Positions 1 to 6,933 of a stretch of 32,227 nt of DNA are shown here, in pieces. Numbering within the stretch: position 1 is the first letter of the stretch; each line of letters opens with the position of its first letter. Origin of the DNA: CAYGZA01 sp964354135. Its GTDB lineage: Bacteria > Planctomycetota > Planctomycetia > Pirellulales > Thermoguttaceae. Location of the stretch: contig CAYGZA010000029.1 of the NCBI GenBank assembly GCA_964354135.1, positions 1 through 32,227 of the forward strand. Reading direction: 5' to 3'. Both the position numbers and the translations under genes were made by a program. Below the pieces are notes generated by a model, which was not told the origin of the DNA, did not search any database, and saw only the letters and a list, made by a program, of their open reading frames with translations.

Positions 1-168
1 AAACCCAAGCCGGCTCAATTCGTCGAGTAGCTCAACAGCTCGCCGTTCTGTAAAACCTATCGCGGCGGACGTGGGTAAAACTAAGGCGTCTCGCCCGTCC
101 GCGGACTGCAGCGCGCGAAACGGGACCGGCGAGACGCTGGTCCCACGGAGCGACTGAAGGCGCAACCA

Positions 169-189
169 TGGCCACGACCACCGTGGCCA
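169..189. repeat. Short perfect hairpin in the left-edge spacer
   Basis: TGGCCAC and GTGGCCA form perfect 7-base arms around a 7-base loop. The hairpin lies about 50 bases past the stop of the minus-strand DUF1559 gene and could end that operon, but no T-run follows it on the minus strand. I see no gene in the rest of positions 1-241. Confidence 0.35.
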
Positions 190-241
190 CGTTACCCGGC
201 AACGCCGTTCGGCGCGGGAGTTGATCTCGCCGGCCGCCGGC

Positions 242-1783
242 TCAATACGGCACCGGGATCGCTTCGCGGCCGTCGCGGGTGAAAATCGCACGGAGCACGT
301 CTGGGGCGATAGTATGCACGATGTAGCGTACGCTCCCGTCGCAGAACGCCGCATTGAAGCCGTCGTCAAAGAATCGCCCCAGGCCCTTGCCCGGGTCCTT
401 GGGGTCAAATGGCCAGTCGTCCGGCTTGGTCCAGATGACCGCATGCTCGTCGTCCACCTCCACGACCATGATCGTGTTGCTGGTCCCGTCCTTGATGTCG
501 GGGAAGACGGTGGGCTTATCGGCGGAGAACGCCGCCCCGTTCCCCACCGGCAGCAGGTAGTTCGTTCGTCCCTTCTCCCTGTTCTTCGAGACGGGAAGGC
601 GGTAGGCCGCCGGCATTTTGTCGACCAGGGCGAGGTTGTGGGCGCTGTCCCAGGGCTCGTCGAGATGGAACTGCTTGTAAAGCTCGAATTGCTCGACAAA
701 CGGCAAGATGTGGACCCGCCAACTGAGGAGCGGCTTGCCGTCCTTGCTCCGGCTGGCGGGGGGAGGAAGGCACTTGTAGGTGTCGTAGTAGTTGTGCATG
801 GCGATGGCGATCTGCTTCAGGTTATTGGTCGACCGGCTTTGGAACGCTCGGGACCTGGCGATTTCCACCGGCGGCGTCAGCACGGAAATCGCCTTGGCGA
901 TGCCGCCGTTTTTTTCGTCCAACGTCAGCGTGAGCCGGTCGCCTTCGGCCGTCGGCGTCAGGATCGCGGCCACTTCGTCGTACTTGGGCACATGTTTGCG
1001 AACTTCCTCGATCTTGCCGGCCAGTCGCATCAGCTCGACCAGCTTGGCGCGGAGGGCTTCGGCCGCCCGGGCATCCTGCGACTTGACGACCAGCCGCAGG
1101 GTGGTCTGCGGGGGCAGGTCGATCCCTGCGGCAGCCCAGAGCACACCCTGCGTGATCACCTTGCTCGATCCGCCGCCCGCTTCCTTGGGCAGCTCCGGCA
1201 GGGTCTCTTCCACGACCCGCCGCCAGTGTCGCGGGGGGATGAAGAGCAGTTGGGCCGCCGTGTCGCCCGCGGCCTCGAAGGCGGCTGCCAGCTCTTCGCG
1301 AGCGTCCGGCGTGGTCTCTGAGATCCGGTCGAGGAACTCCTTGTGCTCCGCCAGCAGGAGGCAATTCCCCACGCGCTTGCCGGGCCAGCGGAATTCGGGG
1401 ACTCCCGCGACGAGGGCCTTCGCGTCGGCCCCGGGCTCCAGCGGCACCACCGCAAACACGAAGTCGTCCGGCCGGCCCTGGGGCATGGTCCAGAGCACGT
1501 ACACGTCTTTGCCGCCGGCACGCAGGAACGAATCGAGGGCCTTGCCGATTCCAGCTTTGCCCTCGGCAATCTGCTTCTTATCGAGTGGACTGAGTTGGGC
1601 AATCTGCTCCACCAGCGGCCCGACCGCCACGCGCCGCAGATCGACGTGGACCACGGCCATCGCCTGCTCGTCGAGGAACGGCGCGATCACTTTGGCGCGG
1701 GCCGCCGGGTCGAACTTCTCTTGGGCGGAAACCGCGGGAGCGAAGACCGAGACGATCGAGACCATCAATATCGAGATTCTCAT
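242..1783 (-). CDS. Exported DUF1559 domain protein
   Basis: The 513-residue product starts with a Sec-type signal peptide (about residues 1-20, ending AVSA-QE). The middle (about 25-315) is an alpha/beta region I do not recognise. From about residue 319 to the end lies a DUF1559 (SBP_bac_10) domain: NNLKQIAIAMHNYYD near 320, LSWRVHILPFVEQ near 353, DGTSNTIMVVE, and the terminal FCDGSVRYI block. DUF1559 is greatly expanded in Planctomycetes and is normally attached to a type IV pilin-like N-terminus. Here that prepilin helix is absent, a signal peptide takes its place, and the domain is at the far C-terminus. The ATG begins 2 bases after the stop of the upstream gene, so it is the last gene of the sigma-factor operon. 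The molecular role is unknown; a cell-surface or periplasmic location is inferred. Confidence 0.88.
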   Translation of the reverse strand: MRISILMVSIVSVFAPAVSAQEKFDPAARAKVIAPFLDEQAMAVVHVDLRRVAVGPLVEQIAQLSPLDKKQIAEGKAGIGKALDSFLRAGGKDVYVLWTMPQGRPDDFVFAVVPLEPGADAKALVAGVPEFRWPGKRVGNCLLLAEHKEFLDRISETTPDAREELAAAFEAAGDTAAQLLFIPPRHWRRVVEETLPELPKEAGGGSSKVITQGVLWAAAGIDLPPQTTLRLVVKSQDARAAEALRAKLVELMRLAGKIEEVRKHVPKYDEVAAILTPTAEGDRLTLTLDEKNGGIAKAISVLTPPVEIARSRAFQSRSTNNLKQIAIAMHNYYDTYKCLPPPASRSKDGKPLLSWRVHILPFVEQFELYKQFHLDEPWDSAHNLALVDKMPAAYRLPVSKNREKGRTNYLLPVGNGAAFSADKPTVFPDIKDGTSNTIMVVEVDDEHAVIWTKPDDWPFDPKDPGKGLGRFFDDGFNAAFCDGSVRYIVHTIAPDVLRAIFTRDGREAIPVPY

Positions 1784-1785
1784 GG

Positions 1786-3210
1786 CTATTTCCCTTTGGC
1801 GACAAATCGAATCTGGTAACGGAGCCGGGAGTACGACGGGAGCGGCGCTTCCAGGATGGCCGTGCTTGCGTCGGAGGGGTCATCGCGGTGGTAGATGAAC
1901 GGCTCGCCGCGCATCGGGTCGAGCGGAACCGGCACGTCCGTGATGTCCTTCAGGCTCTCCGGGAGCCGGGCGTGCTTCGCCCCGTAAAGCCGGATCGCCT
2001 CCAGCACCTGCAAGGCTGCCATGTCCCGCTGGGCCCGGGCCTCGGCGCTCTTGGCGGCTTGGACCGCCGGGAGCAGGATGGACGCTATCGGGATGATCTC
2101 GCGTTTGCCCGCCGTCATGAGCTGCCGTTGCGAATCATCGAGCCCCTTCTGACCCTCGATGTAGGGCAGATAGAGCCACTTGAACATCTCGTCGCGCAGC
2201 TCGTCGTAGGTGTCCGTCGTGTAGATCATCACCATCTGGGGAACCGGCATGGCCTCGACCTCGGCGGCAGAACGCCCCCGCTCGATCAGGGCCCGCTTCG
2301 CCAGCGGGTAGCCTTTCAGGGTAAGGGCCGTCACCGCGAGGCGGTCCATCCCCGGCGGCAATCGACCGTCGGCAAGCCTGAAGACCTTGTCGGTCGTCTC
2401 GTTCAATAGCCGGCGCCACTGGTCGGGAGCGAGTTCCTTCTTGTCCAGGTCGCGAAGGTCGGAGAAGGAGAGATACACGCTCGCCATCTCCGCTTCAAAC
2501 CCGGGCCGCATGTCGATCAGCGGCCGCGGCAGCGATGCAAACGCCCAGTACAGGTTGGGGGCGTCGGGCTGCTGGATGAACTCCTCCACCTGCTTGTTCA
2601 TCAGCCCGGTGATCGCCGTCCCCACGAGCCCGCTCACCAGGAACGGCGACTGGGCCACGTGCCTCCCCAAAGCGTACCCGGTCTGAAAGGTCCGCACCGC
2701 GTCGTCGTACTTGCCCTCGGCGATTTGGAGCCGGGCCCGGGTCGCCAGGATCCTTCCGGAGCTGCGGCTCTGCTGGATGTCCGGCAGGAGGATCGTCCAG
2801 AACATCTGCTCGCGGATCGGTTGGTCCCAATCGCACGACTCGCAGCGGGCTCCGCGGTCGAGGAACTCAAGAATTCCCCCCGAGCCCGCGATCCACTTGG
2901 GCCCCTGGGCCTTTCGCAGCTCTGCGAGAGGCATCTCCCGCCACTTTTCGATCGTCTTCCAGAATTCCTCATCCGTGAAGAGCCGGGCTTGCTCGTGCGG
3001 CACCTTGCAGTAGAGGAGGGCCGCGTTCCCGGGCCTGCGGTCTATCAGCGGCGGCAGGAGTTGGTACCGCAGTGCCGGGCGCGGCTCCGCCGCCGGGTGG
3101 AGCACGATCTTGATCGTGGGGTCCTTCTCTCCGTCGGCAGCCTGTCCCGAGCAGGGGACTGCCGCCATCCCCACCGCCGTCAACAACAGCACGCCAAAAT
3201 GCCTTCTCAT
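1786..3210 (-). CDS. Exported hypothetical protein (474 aa)
   Basis: The frame stays open to 3696, but I place the start at 3210. There an ATG follows GGGAG with good spacing and opens a signal peptide (MRRHFGVLLLTAVGMAAVP, then CSGQAADG); the longer frame would overlap the upstream gene completely. The mature protein has no motif I can name. It has a helical middle with a phrase resembling a TPR-like hairpin (IAEGKYDDAVRTFQTGYALG) and ends in a basic tail. It is separated from its neighbours by only 2 bases on each side, so it is co-transcribed with the sigma/anti-sigma pair and the DUF1559 gene. This looks like a lineage-specific conserved hypothetical; coding is well supported, function is not. 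Confidence 0.75.
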   Translation of the reverse strand: MRRHFGVLLLTAVGMAAVPCSGQAADGEKDPTIKIVLHPAAEPRPALRYQLLPPLIDRRPGNAALLYCKVPHEQARLFTDEEFWKTIEKWREMPLAELRKAQGPKWIAGSGGILEFLDRGARCESCDWDQPIREQMFWTILLPDIQQSRSSGRILATRARLQIAEGKYDDAVRTFQTGYALGRHVAQSPFLVSGLVGTAITGLMNKQVEEFIQQPDAPNLYWAFASLPRPLIDMRPGFEAEMASVYLSFSDLRDLDKKELAPDQWRRLLNETTDKVFRLADGRLPPGMDRLAVTALTLKGYPLAKRALIERGRSAAEVEAMPVPQMVMIYTTDTYDELRDEMFKWLYLPYIEGQKGLDDSQRQLMTAGKREIIPIASILLPAVQAAKSAEARAQRDMAALQVLEAIRLYGAKHARLPESLKDITDVPVPLDPMRGEPFIYHRDDPSDASTAILEAPLPSYSRLRYQIRFVAKGK

Positions 3211-3212
3211 TG

Positions 3213-3899
3213 CTAAGCTCCCGAGGACTTGGGAAACTCGGGAACCGACGGACGGGATCGCCGCCCGCCGGTTTCCCGCTGGTCCAAGAGTTGATCCAAC
3301 AATTCCCGGCAGGTAGGCGACGTGGGGGCCTCCATGCTCCCGCCGGGTGCGGGCGCAAGGGGTCCCACGATGCCCGACGCCGCTGCCAACAAGTCGTCGT
3401 CCAGCCGGACATCCGAAGCGGAGAGCACTGCTTGCCGGTGCCGGCGCCACCGCCCGCCGGGTGCCGTGGCGACGCCGGCGTCGCCATGTGGGTCGCCGGA
3501 CATGCCCGCGCTTCGCGACGCGGGTGGCATGGCGTCGCGTGCGTCGCCATGTGAGCGGTCCGACATGCCCACGCTTTGCGAGGGCATGCCACCCGGCGCG
3601 TGCGTGCCGCCCGGTCCCCCGGGGTGCAGGACGAGCATCACCAGCAGGAGGGCCGCAACGGCCGTCATCGCCGAAAACGCCGCGGGCCACGCCCACTGCC
3701 GGCGACTCGCACCCGGCGCACTCGGCACGTCCGCGGGCGTCTGAATCCCCATTTCGGCCGCAAGCTCCGCGGTCAACGAGGCTGCCTTGGCCAGGAAGCT
3801 GCGCCAGCGCGGATCGAGCCGGTTGCCCCGAGGCGTCAGCGATGCCAGGGACTGCTCAAACGCCTTCAGGTCTTCACTTCCGTCTTCTTTGCCGGACAT
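3213..3899 (-). CDS. Putative single-pass anti-sigma-like membrane protein
   Basis: The 228-residue product has a soluble acidic N-terminus (about 1-70), one transmembrane helix (about 72-92, AFSAMTAVAALLLVMLVL) and a low-complexity outer part. The gene overlaps the 3' end of the ECF sigma gene by 34 bases, the usual position for a cognate anti-sigma factor. I see no zinc-binding HxxxCxxC motif, so it would not be a ZAS-type factor, and the role rests on topology and position. Just after the membrane helix, two copies of a 21-residue repeat (phrases VGMSDRSHGDARD and AGMSGDPHGDAGV) are encoded by a 63-base tandem DNA repeat of palindromic character. The C-terminus (RELLDQLLDQRETGG) is a short helix. 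Stop and next start are 2 bases apart. Confidence 0.7.
   Translation of the reverse strand: MSGKEDGSEDLKAFEQSLASLTPRGNRLDPRWRSFLAKAASLTAELAAEMGIQTPADVPSAPGASRRQWAWPAAFSAMTAVAALLLVMLVLHPGGPGGTHAPGGMPSQSVGMSDRSHGDARDAMPPASRSAGMSGDPHGDAGVATAPGGRWRRHRQAVLSASDVRLDDDLLAAASGIVGPLAPAPGGSMEAPTSPTCRELLDQLLDQRETGGRRSRPSVPEFPKSSGA
3478..3603. repeat. 63-bp tandem palindromic repeat inside a coding region
   Basis: Two units, 3478-3540 and 3541-3603, both begin GCGTCGCCATGTG and are similar over about their first 41 bases. Each contains a palindrome: CATGCCC paired with GGGCATG in the second unit, and CCCGCG paired with CGCGGG inside CATGCC/GGCATG in the first. The period is 21 codons, so the anti-sigma-like frame is kept. 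The same CATGCCC/GGGCATG arms occur in the intergenic hairpin at 8704-8739. Confidence 0.75.
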
Positions 3900-4375
3900 G
3901 CCTCACCCAGCCTTTCTCGCAAGGTCGCGAGCCCGCGGTGGTACGAGCGGAAGACCGTGCTCACCGACGAGCCCGTCAGCCCTGAGATCTCTTCGAAGCT
4001 CAACGCGCCCCACAAGCGGGCCACGATCACCTCGCGCTGCTCGGGCGGAAGCCCTCTTAACGCCTCCGTGGCAGCGGCCGCGTCGACGCGGTCGCCGGCG
4101 CTGGCCTCAAACCAGGGTTCGCCCCTGTGGGCCACTCGGGCCTCGCGGCGGGACTTCCTCCCGTGCGACCGCAAGGCATTGATCGCCCGCGTCCGCACCA
4201 CCCGGTAAATCCATCCCACCGGGTTCTCCGGGGCCACGACCTGCCGCACCAAGAGAAGGAACGCCTCCTGCACCACGTCTTCGGGCGTGTGGCACCACTG
4301 CTGGGCGTAGAGCACCAGCGCAGCGCTCTTTTCGTCCCAAAGCCGGGTCACCGCTTCCGCACTGATGCTGGCCAT
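3866..4375 (-). CDS. ECF-type RNA polymerase sigma factor
   Basis: The 169-residue protein has sigma-70 region 2 (about residues 10-75, with CHTPEDVVQEAFLLLVRQ and WIYRVVRTRAINALRS) and region 4 (about 100-155, with LPPEQREVIVARLWG, the helix-turn-helix LSFEEISGLTGSSVSTVFRS, and a basic recognition tail). Length and two-region layout are those of group 4 (ECF) sigma factors. The frame extends upstream to 4462, but ATG 4375 (MASISAEAV) gives the normal family length. It is the promoter-proximal gene of a four-gene operon and overlaps the putative anti-sigma gene by 34 bases, so translational coupling is likely. Such factors usually activate their own operon. No additional C-terminal sensor domain is present. 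Confidence 0.9.
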   Translation of the reverse strand: MASISAEAVTRLWDEKSAALVLYAQQWCHTPEDVVQEAFLLLVRQVVAPENPVGWIYRVVRTRAINALRSHGRKSRREARVAHRGEPWFEASAGDRVDAAAATEALRGLPPEQREVIVARLWGALSFEEISGLTGSSVSTVFRSYHRGLATLRERLGEACPAKKTEVKT

Positions 4376-4540
4376 CCGACCGGTCCCGCCGGGGCCCCAA
4401 ACAAAGACACCGCCGTAGCGCGTCTTTTTCAAGTTTTGCACAGACCGGCAGCCTCGGGCCACGGCAAAGGGCCTTTTGGCTGAAAACGTGGGCGGAGCCC
4501 CCTTTCACATCCCCCCGAACGGCGGTTGACAAGAGGGAAG

Positions 4541-4565
4541 CGAGCGGAAACCGCGGGGTCGCTCG
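4541..4565 (-). terminator. Possible terminator hairpin after the symporter gene
   Basis: CGAGCG (4541-4546) pairs with CGCTCG (4560-4565), and an inner GCGG-AAA-CCGC stem is possible. It sits directly past the stop codon of the minus-strand symporter. The minus-strand sequence after it is pyrimidine-rich (CTTCCCTCTTG) but has no proper T-run. The remaining spacer up to the sigma gene start holds no gene. Confidence 0.3.
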
Positions 4566-4568
4566 ACC

Positions 4569-6548
4569 TCAGCCCATGAAGTAGAGATACGCCGCGAGGA
4601 TCGCCCCCAGGACGCCCGCCGAGGCCGCCACGTCGCCCCAGCTCCAGCTCTCGCGCGTCTTGCGCTTTTGTTCCGCGGTCACCGTGCCGTAGGTGAGCCC
4701 CCGGATTCTCTCCGGAGAAGGGGCCTCGGTGGCGTAGCTGACGCCGATCATCACGGCTACGCTCACCAGGAAGATGAAGACGCTGTAGTACTGGAAGTAG
4801 ATGTTGTTGACGATCCAGAGCAGCGAGCCTTCGGTGTATCCGTTCTCGTATCCCGACAGCTTCAAGGCCACGGGCGTATCCACCGCGAGACGGAACAGTC
4901 CGAGGAGGAAGCCGACCGCCAGCGCCGCCAGGCATCCCTTGCCGTTGAGCCGCTTCATGAACACGCCGAAGAAGAAGACCACGAAGATCGGCGGCGCCAG
5001 GTAGCCCTGCACGGCCTGAAGGTAGAAGTAGAGCCCCTGCTGCCCCCGGATGACCGGGATCCAGGCCAGGGCGATGAGCACCATCGCCCCCGTGGCCAGC
5101 CGGCCGATCCAGACCAACTGCTTCTGGGATGCACGCGGCCTGAACTTCTGATAAAGGTCCATCGTGAAGAGCGTCGAGCACGCATTGAACGCGCCGGCCA
5201 GCGAACTCATCAGCGCCGACAAGAGCCCCGCCACCACCAGCCCGCGGACTCCCACCGGCAGCACGTACTTGACCATCAACGGGAACGCCGCCTGGCACTG
5301 GTCGCGCACGGGCTTGCCGTCGGCCGCCAATTGAGTGAGGCCATGATACCCGGTTTTCGCCAAGGCGAAACAGATCATGCCCGGGATGATGAAAACGAAC
5401 ACCGGCAGGAGCTTCATAAAGGCCGCACAGATGCTCCCGCGGCGGGCGACCGTCTCGTTCGGGGCGCCGAGGGCCCGCTGCACGATGTACTGGTCCGTAC
5501 ACCAGTACCAAAGGCCCACGATCGGGGCGCAGAAGAGCATTCCCAGCCAGGGGAAATGCCCCTCGGCCCCGAAGTACCAGGCCATCTGGGTATCGGTCTT
5601 GACGGGGGCCCAGGTGCCCTCCATCCCAGCGGGCACGAGGGGTCTCCAGAGGTTGAACATCTTGGAGCCGCACTGCTCCCGCAGCACGTCCCAGCCGCCG
5701 AGCTCGATCAGCCCGAAGACCGTGACCATCGCCGAGCCGATGATGAAGATGACGGTCTGGAGGGTGTCGGTGTAGGCCACGGCCCGCAGGCCGCCGATCA
5801 CCGTGTAGAGGCCCGTCGCCAGCACCACGATGACGGAGCCGATCCAGAAGGCGTCGAGGACTACGCTTTCGCTGAGTTTCCATTTCAGCTCGGGCAGGAG
5901 GACGCCGAACACCACGCCGCCGGCAAAGATGCCGACCGCGAGCTTGGTGAGCACGTAGGCGACCAGGGAGATGATCGAGAGGACCCAGCGGGCCGTGGGC
6001 GTGAACCGCTTTTCCAGGAACTCCGGCATGGTGTAGATCAACGACCGGGCATAAAACGGGATCATCACCCAGGCCAACACCAGAAGGCACCAGGCGTGGA
6101 GCTCGTAGTGGGCCATGGCCACGCCGTCGGTGCAGCCGGAGCCGGCCAGGCCCACCAGGTGCTCGGAGCCGATGTTCGAGGAGAAGATCGAGGCGGCGAT
6201 CACGAACCAGCCCAGGTTGCGGCCGGCCAGGAAGTAGTCGTCGGGCGTGTCCTTTTGTTTCCTGGCGGCCAGCCAGGCCACGGCCATCACGGCGAGGAAA
6301 TACAGACCGATGACCCCCAGGTCCCAGCCTTCCAGACCGGGGAGTTCGGCCTTAGCCGTCTTCTCTGCCTGAACGCCCGCGGAAAAGGGGACTGGCTCCG
6401 AGTCCCCGAGGTGCCTGTCCCCTTTTTCGCCAGCCGGCGCCGCCTTGCCCGGACCCGCTGCGGCCGGCTCCGCGGCGGGAGTCGTTGCGGACCACGTGCC
6501 GATGAGAATCCACGCTGCCAACCCAAGCAGTGCCGTGCGCGCGAACAT
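4569..6548 (-). CDS. Sodium/solute symporter (SSS family, SGLT-like)
   Basis: The 659-residue inner-membrane transporter has the SSS signature region: DDYFLAGRNLGWFVIAASIF followed by SSNIGSEHLVGLAGSG, a Na+-binding first-repeat motif typical of the SGLT-like branch, and about 13-14 hydrophobic helices. Before the first core helix there is an unusual 70-residue extension, a signal-peptide-like segment (about 2-25, ending in TTPAAEP) plus a charged linker that contains an in-frame palindrome. I chose ATG 6548 over ATG 6563 because GGGAG lies 7 bases before it. By family it would couple Na+ entry to uptake of a sugar or related solute; the substrate cannot be read from sequence. It shares a strand with a second SSS gene and a small membrane protein, suggesting one transport locus. 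Confidence 0.93.
   Translation of the reverse strand: MFARTALLGLAAWILIGTWSATTPAAEPAAAGPGKAAPAGEKGDRHLGDSEPVPFSAGVQAEKTAKAELPGLEGWDLGVIGLYFLAVMAVAWLAARKQKDTPDDYFLAGRNLGWFVIAASIFSSNIGSEHLVGLAGSGCTDGVAMAHYELHAWCLLVLAWVMIPFYARSLIYTMPEFLEKRFTPTARWVLSIISLVAYVLTKLAVGIFAGGVVFGVLLPELKWKLSESVVLDAFWIGSVIVVLATGLYTVIGGLRAVAYTDTLQTVIFIIGSAMVTVFGLIELGGWDVLREQCGSKMFNLWRPLVPAGMEGTWAPVKTDTQMAWYFGAEGHFPWLGMLFCAPIVGLWYWCTDQYIVQRALGAPNETVARRGSICAAFMKLLPVFVFIIPGMICFALAKTGYHGLTQLAADGKPVRDQCQAAFPLMVKYVLPVGVRGLVVAGLLSALMSSLAGAFNACSTLFTMDLYQKFRPRASQKQLVWIGRLATGAMVLIALAWIPVIRGQQGLYFYLQAVQGYLAPPIFVVFFFGVFMKRLNGKGCLAALAVGFLLGLFRLAVDTPVALKLSGYENGYTEGSLLWIVNNIYFQYYSVFIFLVSVAVMIGVSYATEAPSPERIRGLTYGTVTAEQKRKTRESWSWGDVAASAGVLGAILAAYLYFMG
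6383..6426. repeat. In-frame palindromic element in the symporter linker
   Basis: AAAAGGGGAC (6383-6392) and GTCCCCTTTT (6417-6426) are perfect 10-base arms around 24 bases containing TGGCTCCGAG and AGGTGCCT. The element lies wholly inside the symporter coding region and encodes the linker phrase GDRHLGDSEPVPF between the signal-like segment and the first core helix. From memory, similar AAAAGGGGAC/GGTGCCTGTCCCC palindromes are usually intergenic in many bacterial genomes. Confidence 0.75.
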
Positions 6549-6579
6549 CAATCGATCTCCCATGATTCAGGTTTCAGGC

Positions 6580-6677
6580 GTAGGGTGGTTGCTCGCAACC
6601 ACGCGGTCAACTTTCGATAGGGTGGTTTCTCGCAACCACGCGATCGTTTCCCCAGACGCAGGCCGCACGCACCCTAC
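6580..6677. repeat. Cluster of palindromic repeats (GTGGTTGC family)
   Basis: Two 28-base direct repeats (6581-6608 and 6618-6645) differ at two positions and have a 37-base period. The first contains a perfect hairpin, GTGGTTGC-TC-GCAACCAC; the second is slightly degenerate (GTGGTT/AACCAC). The outer ends form another inverted pair, GTAGGGTG (6580-6587) and CACCCTAC (6670-6677). The cluster fills most of the gap between the 74-residue membrane protein gene and the first symporter, so it would lie within a shared minus-strand transcript. Confidence 0.75.
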
Positions 6678-6698
6678 GGTTGTTCCTTCGGCGCGTTG

Positions 6699-6923
6699 TC
6701 ACAAGTTCTCCGTCGGCTTCCCGGGATTTCGCCTGGCCCGATAGGCCATCCCCAGCATGTACGCCCCGAACGCCACGAGGACCAAGCCCCACCAGAGGTT
6801 GACGTTGATCCCCAGGGAGTGCCGCTCGTAAATCTCCGGGCCCGAAAAGAGCCCGAAAACCACCAGGACGATTCCGATCAACGTGAAGAAGTAGCCGATG
6901 GGCATGCGGATGTCGAGGCTCAT
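6699..6923 (-). CDS. Small two-helix membrane protein next to symporter
   Basis: The 74-residue protein has two predicted membrane helices (about residues 9-27, IGYFFTLIGIVLVVFGLFSG, and about 43-60, LWWGLVLVAFGAYMLGMAY) and a basic C-terminal tail (RARRNPGKPTENL), which suggests the tail faces the cytoplasm. I recognise no named family. It starts 10 bases after the stop of the larger downstream-facing symporter gene and is followed by the other symporter, so it is probably in the same operon. A role as an accessory subunit or stabiliser of one of the transporters is inferred from position only. Third-position GC and hydrophobic pattern support real coding. Confidence 0.72.
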   Translation of the reverse strand: MSLDIRMPIGYFFTLIGIVLVVFGLFSGPEIYERHSLGINVNLWWGLVLVAFGAYMLGMAYRARRNPGKPTENL

Positions 6924-6933
6924 GACGTTTCGC

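Noticed and set aside
3211..3696. N-terminal extension of the 474-residue exported protein
   Set aside because: It would overlap the anti-sigma-like gene almost completely and consists of translated repeat DNA; the ATG at 3210 has a ribosome site and a signal peptide.
4376..4568. Autoregulated ECF promoter upstream of the sigma factor
   Set aside because: An AACTTGAAAAAGACGCGC stretch on the minus strand is suggestive, but I cannot match both promoter boxes, so no site is called.
4668..6620. A 650-codon open frame on the plus strand, antisense to the first symporter
   Set aside because: High-GC shadow of a strongly supported SSS gene; the product is charged low-complexity sequence without any family pattern. 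The same applies to the long antisense frames at 6898-9093, 11506-13503, 16653-18587, 20242-21993 and 22896-24002.
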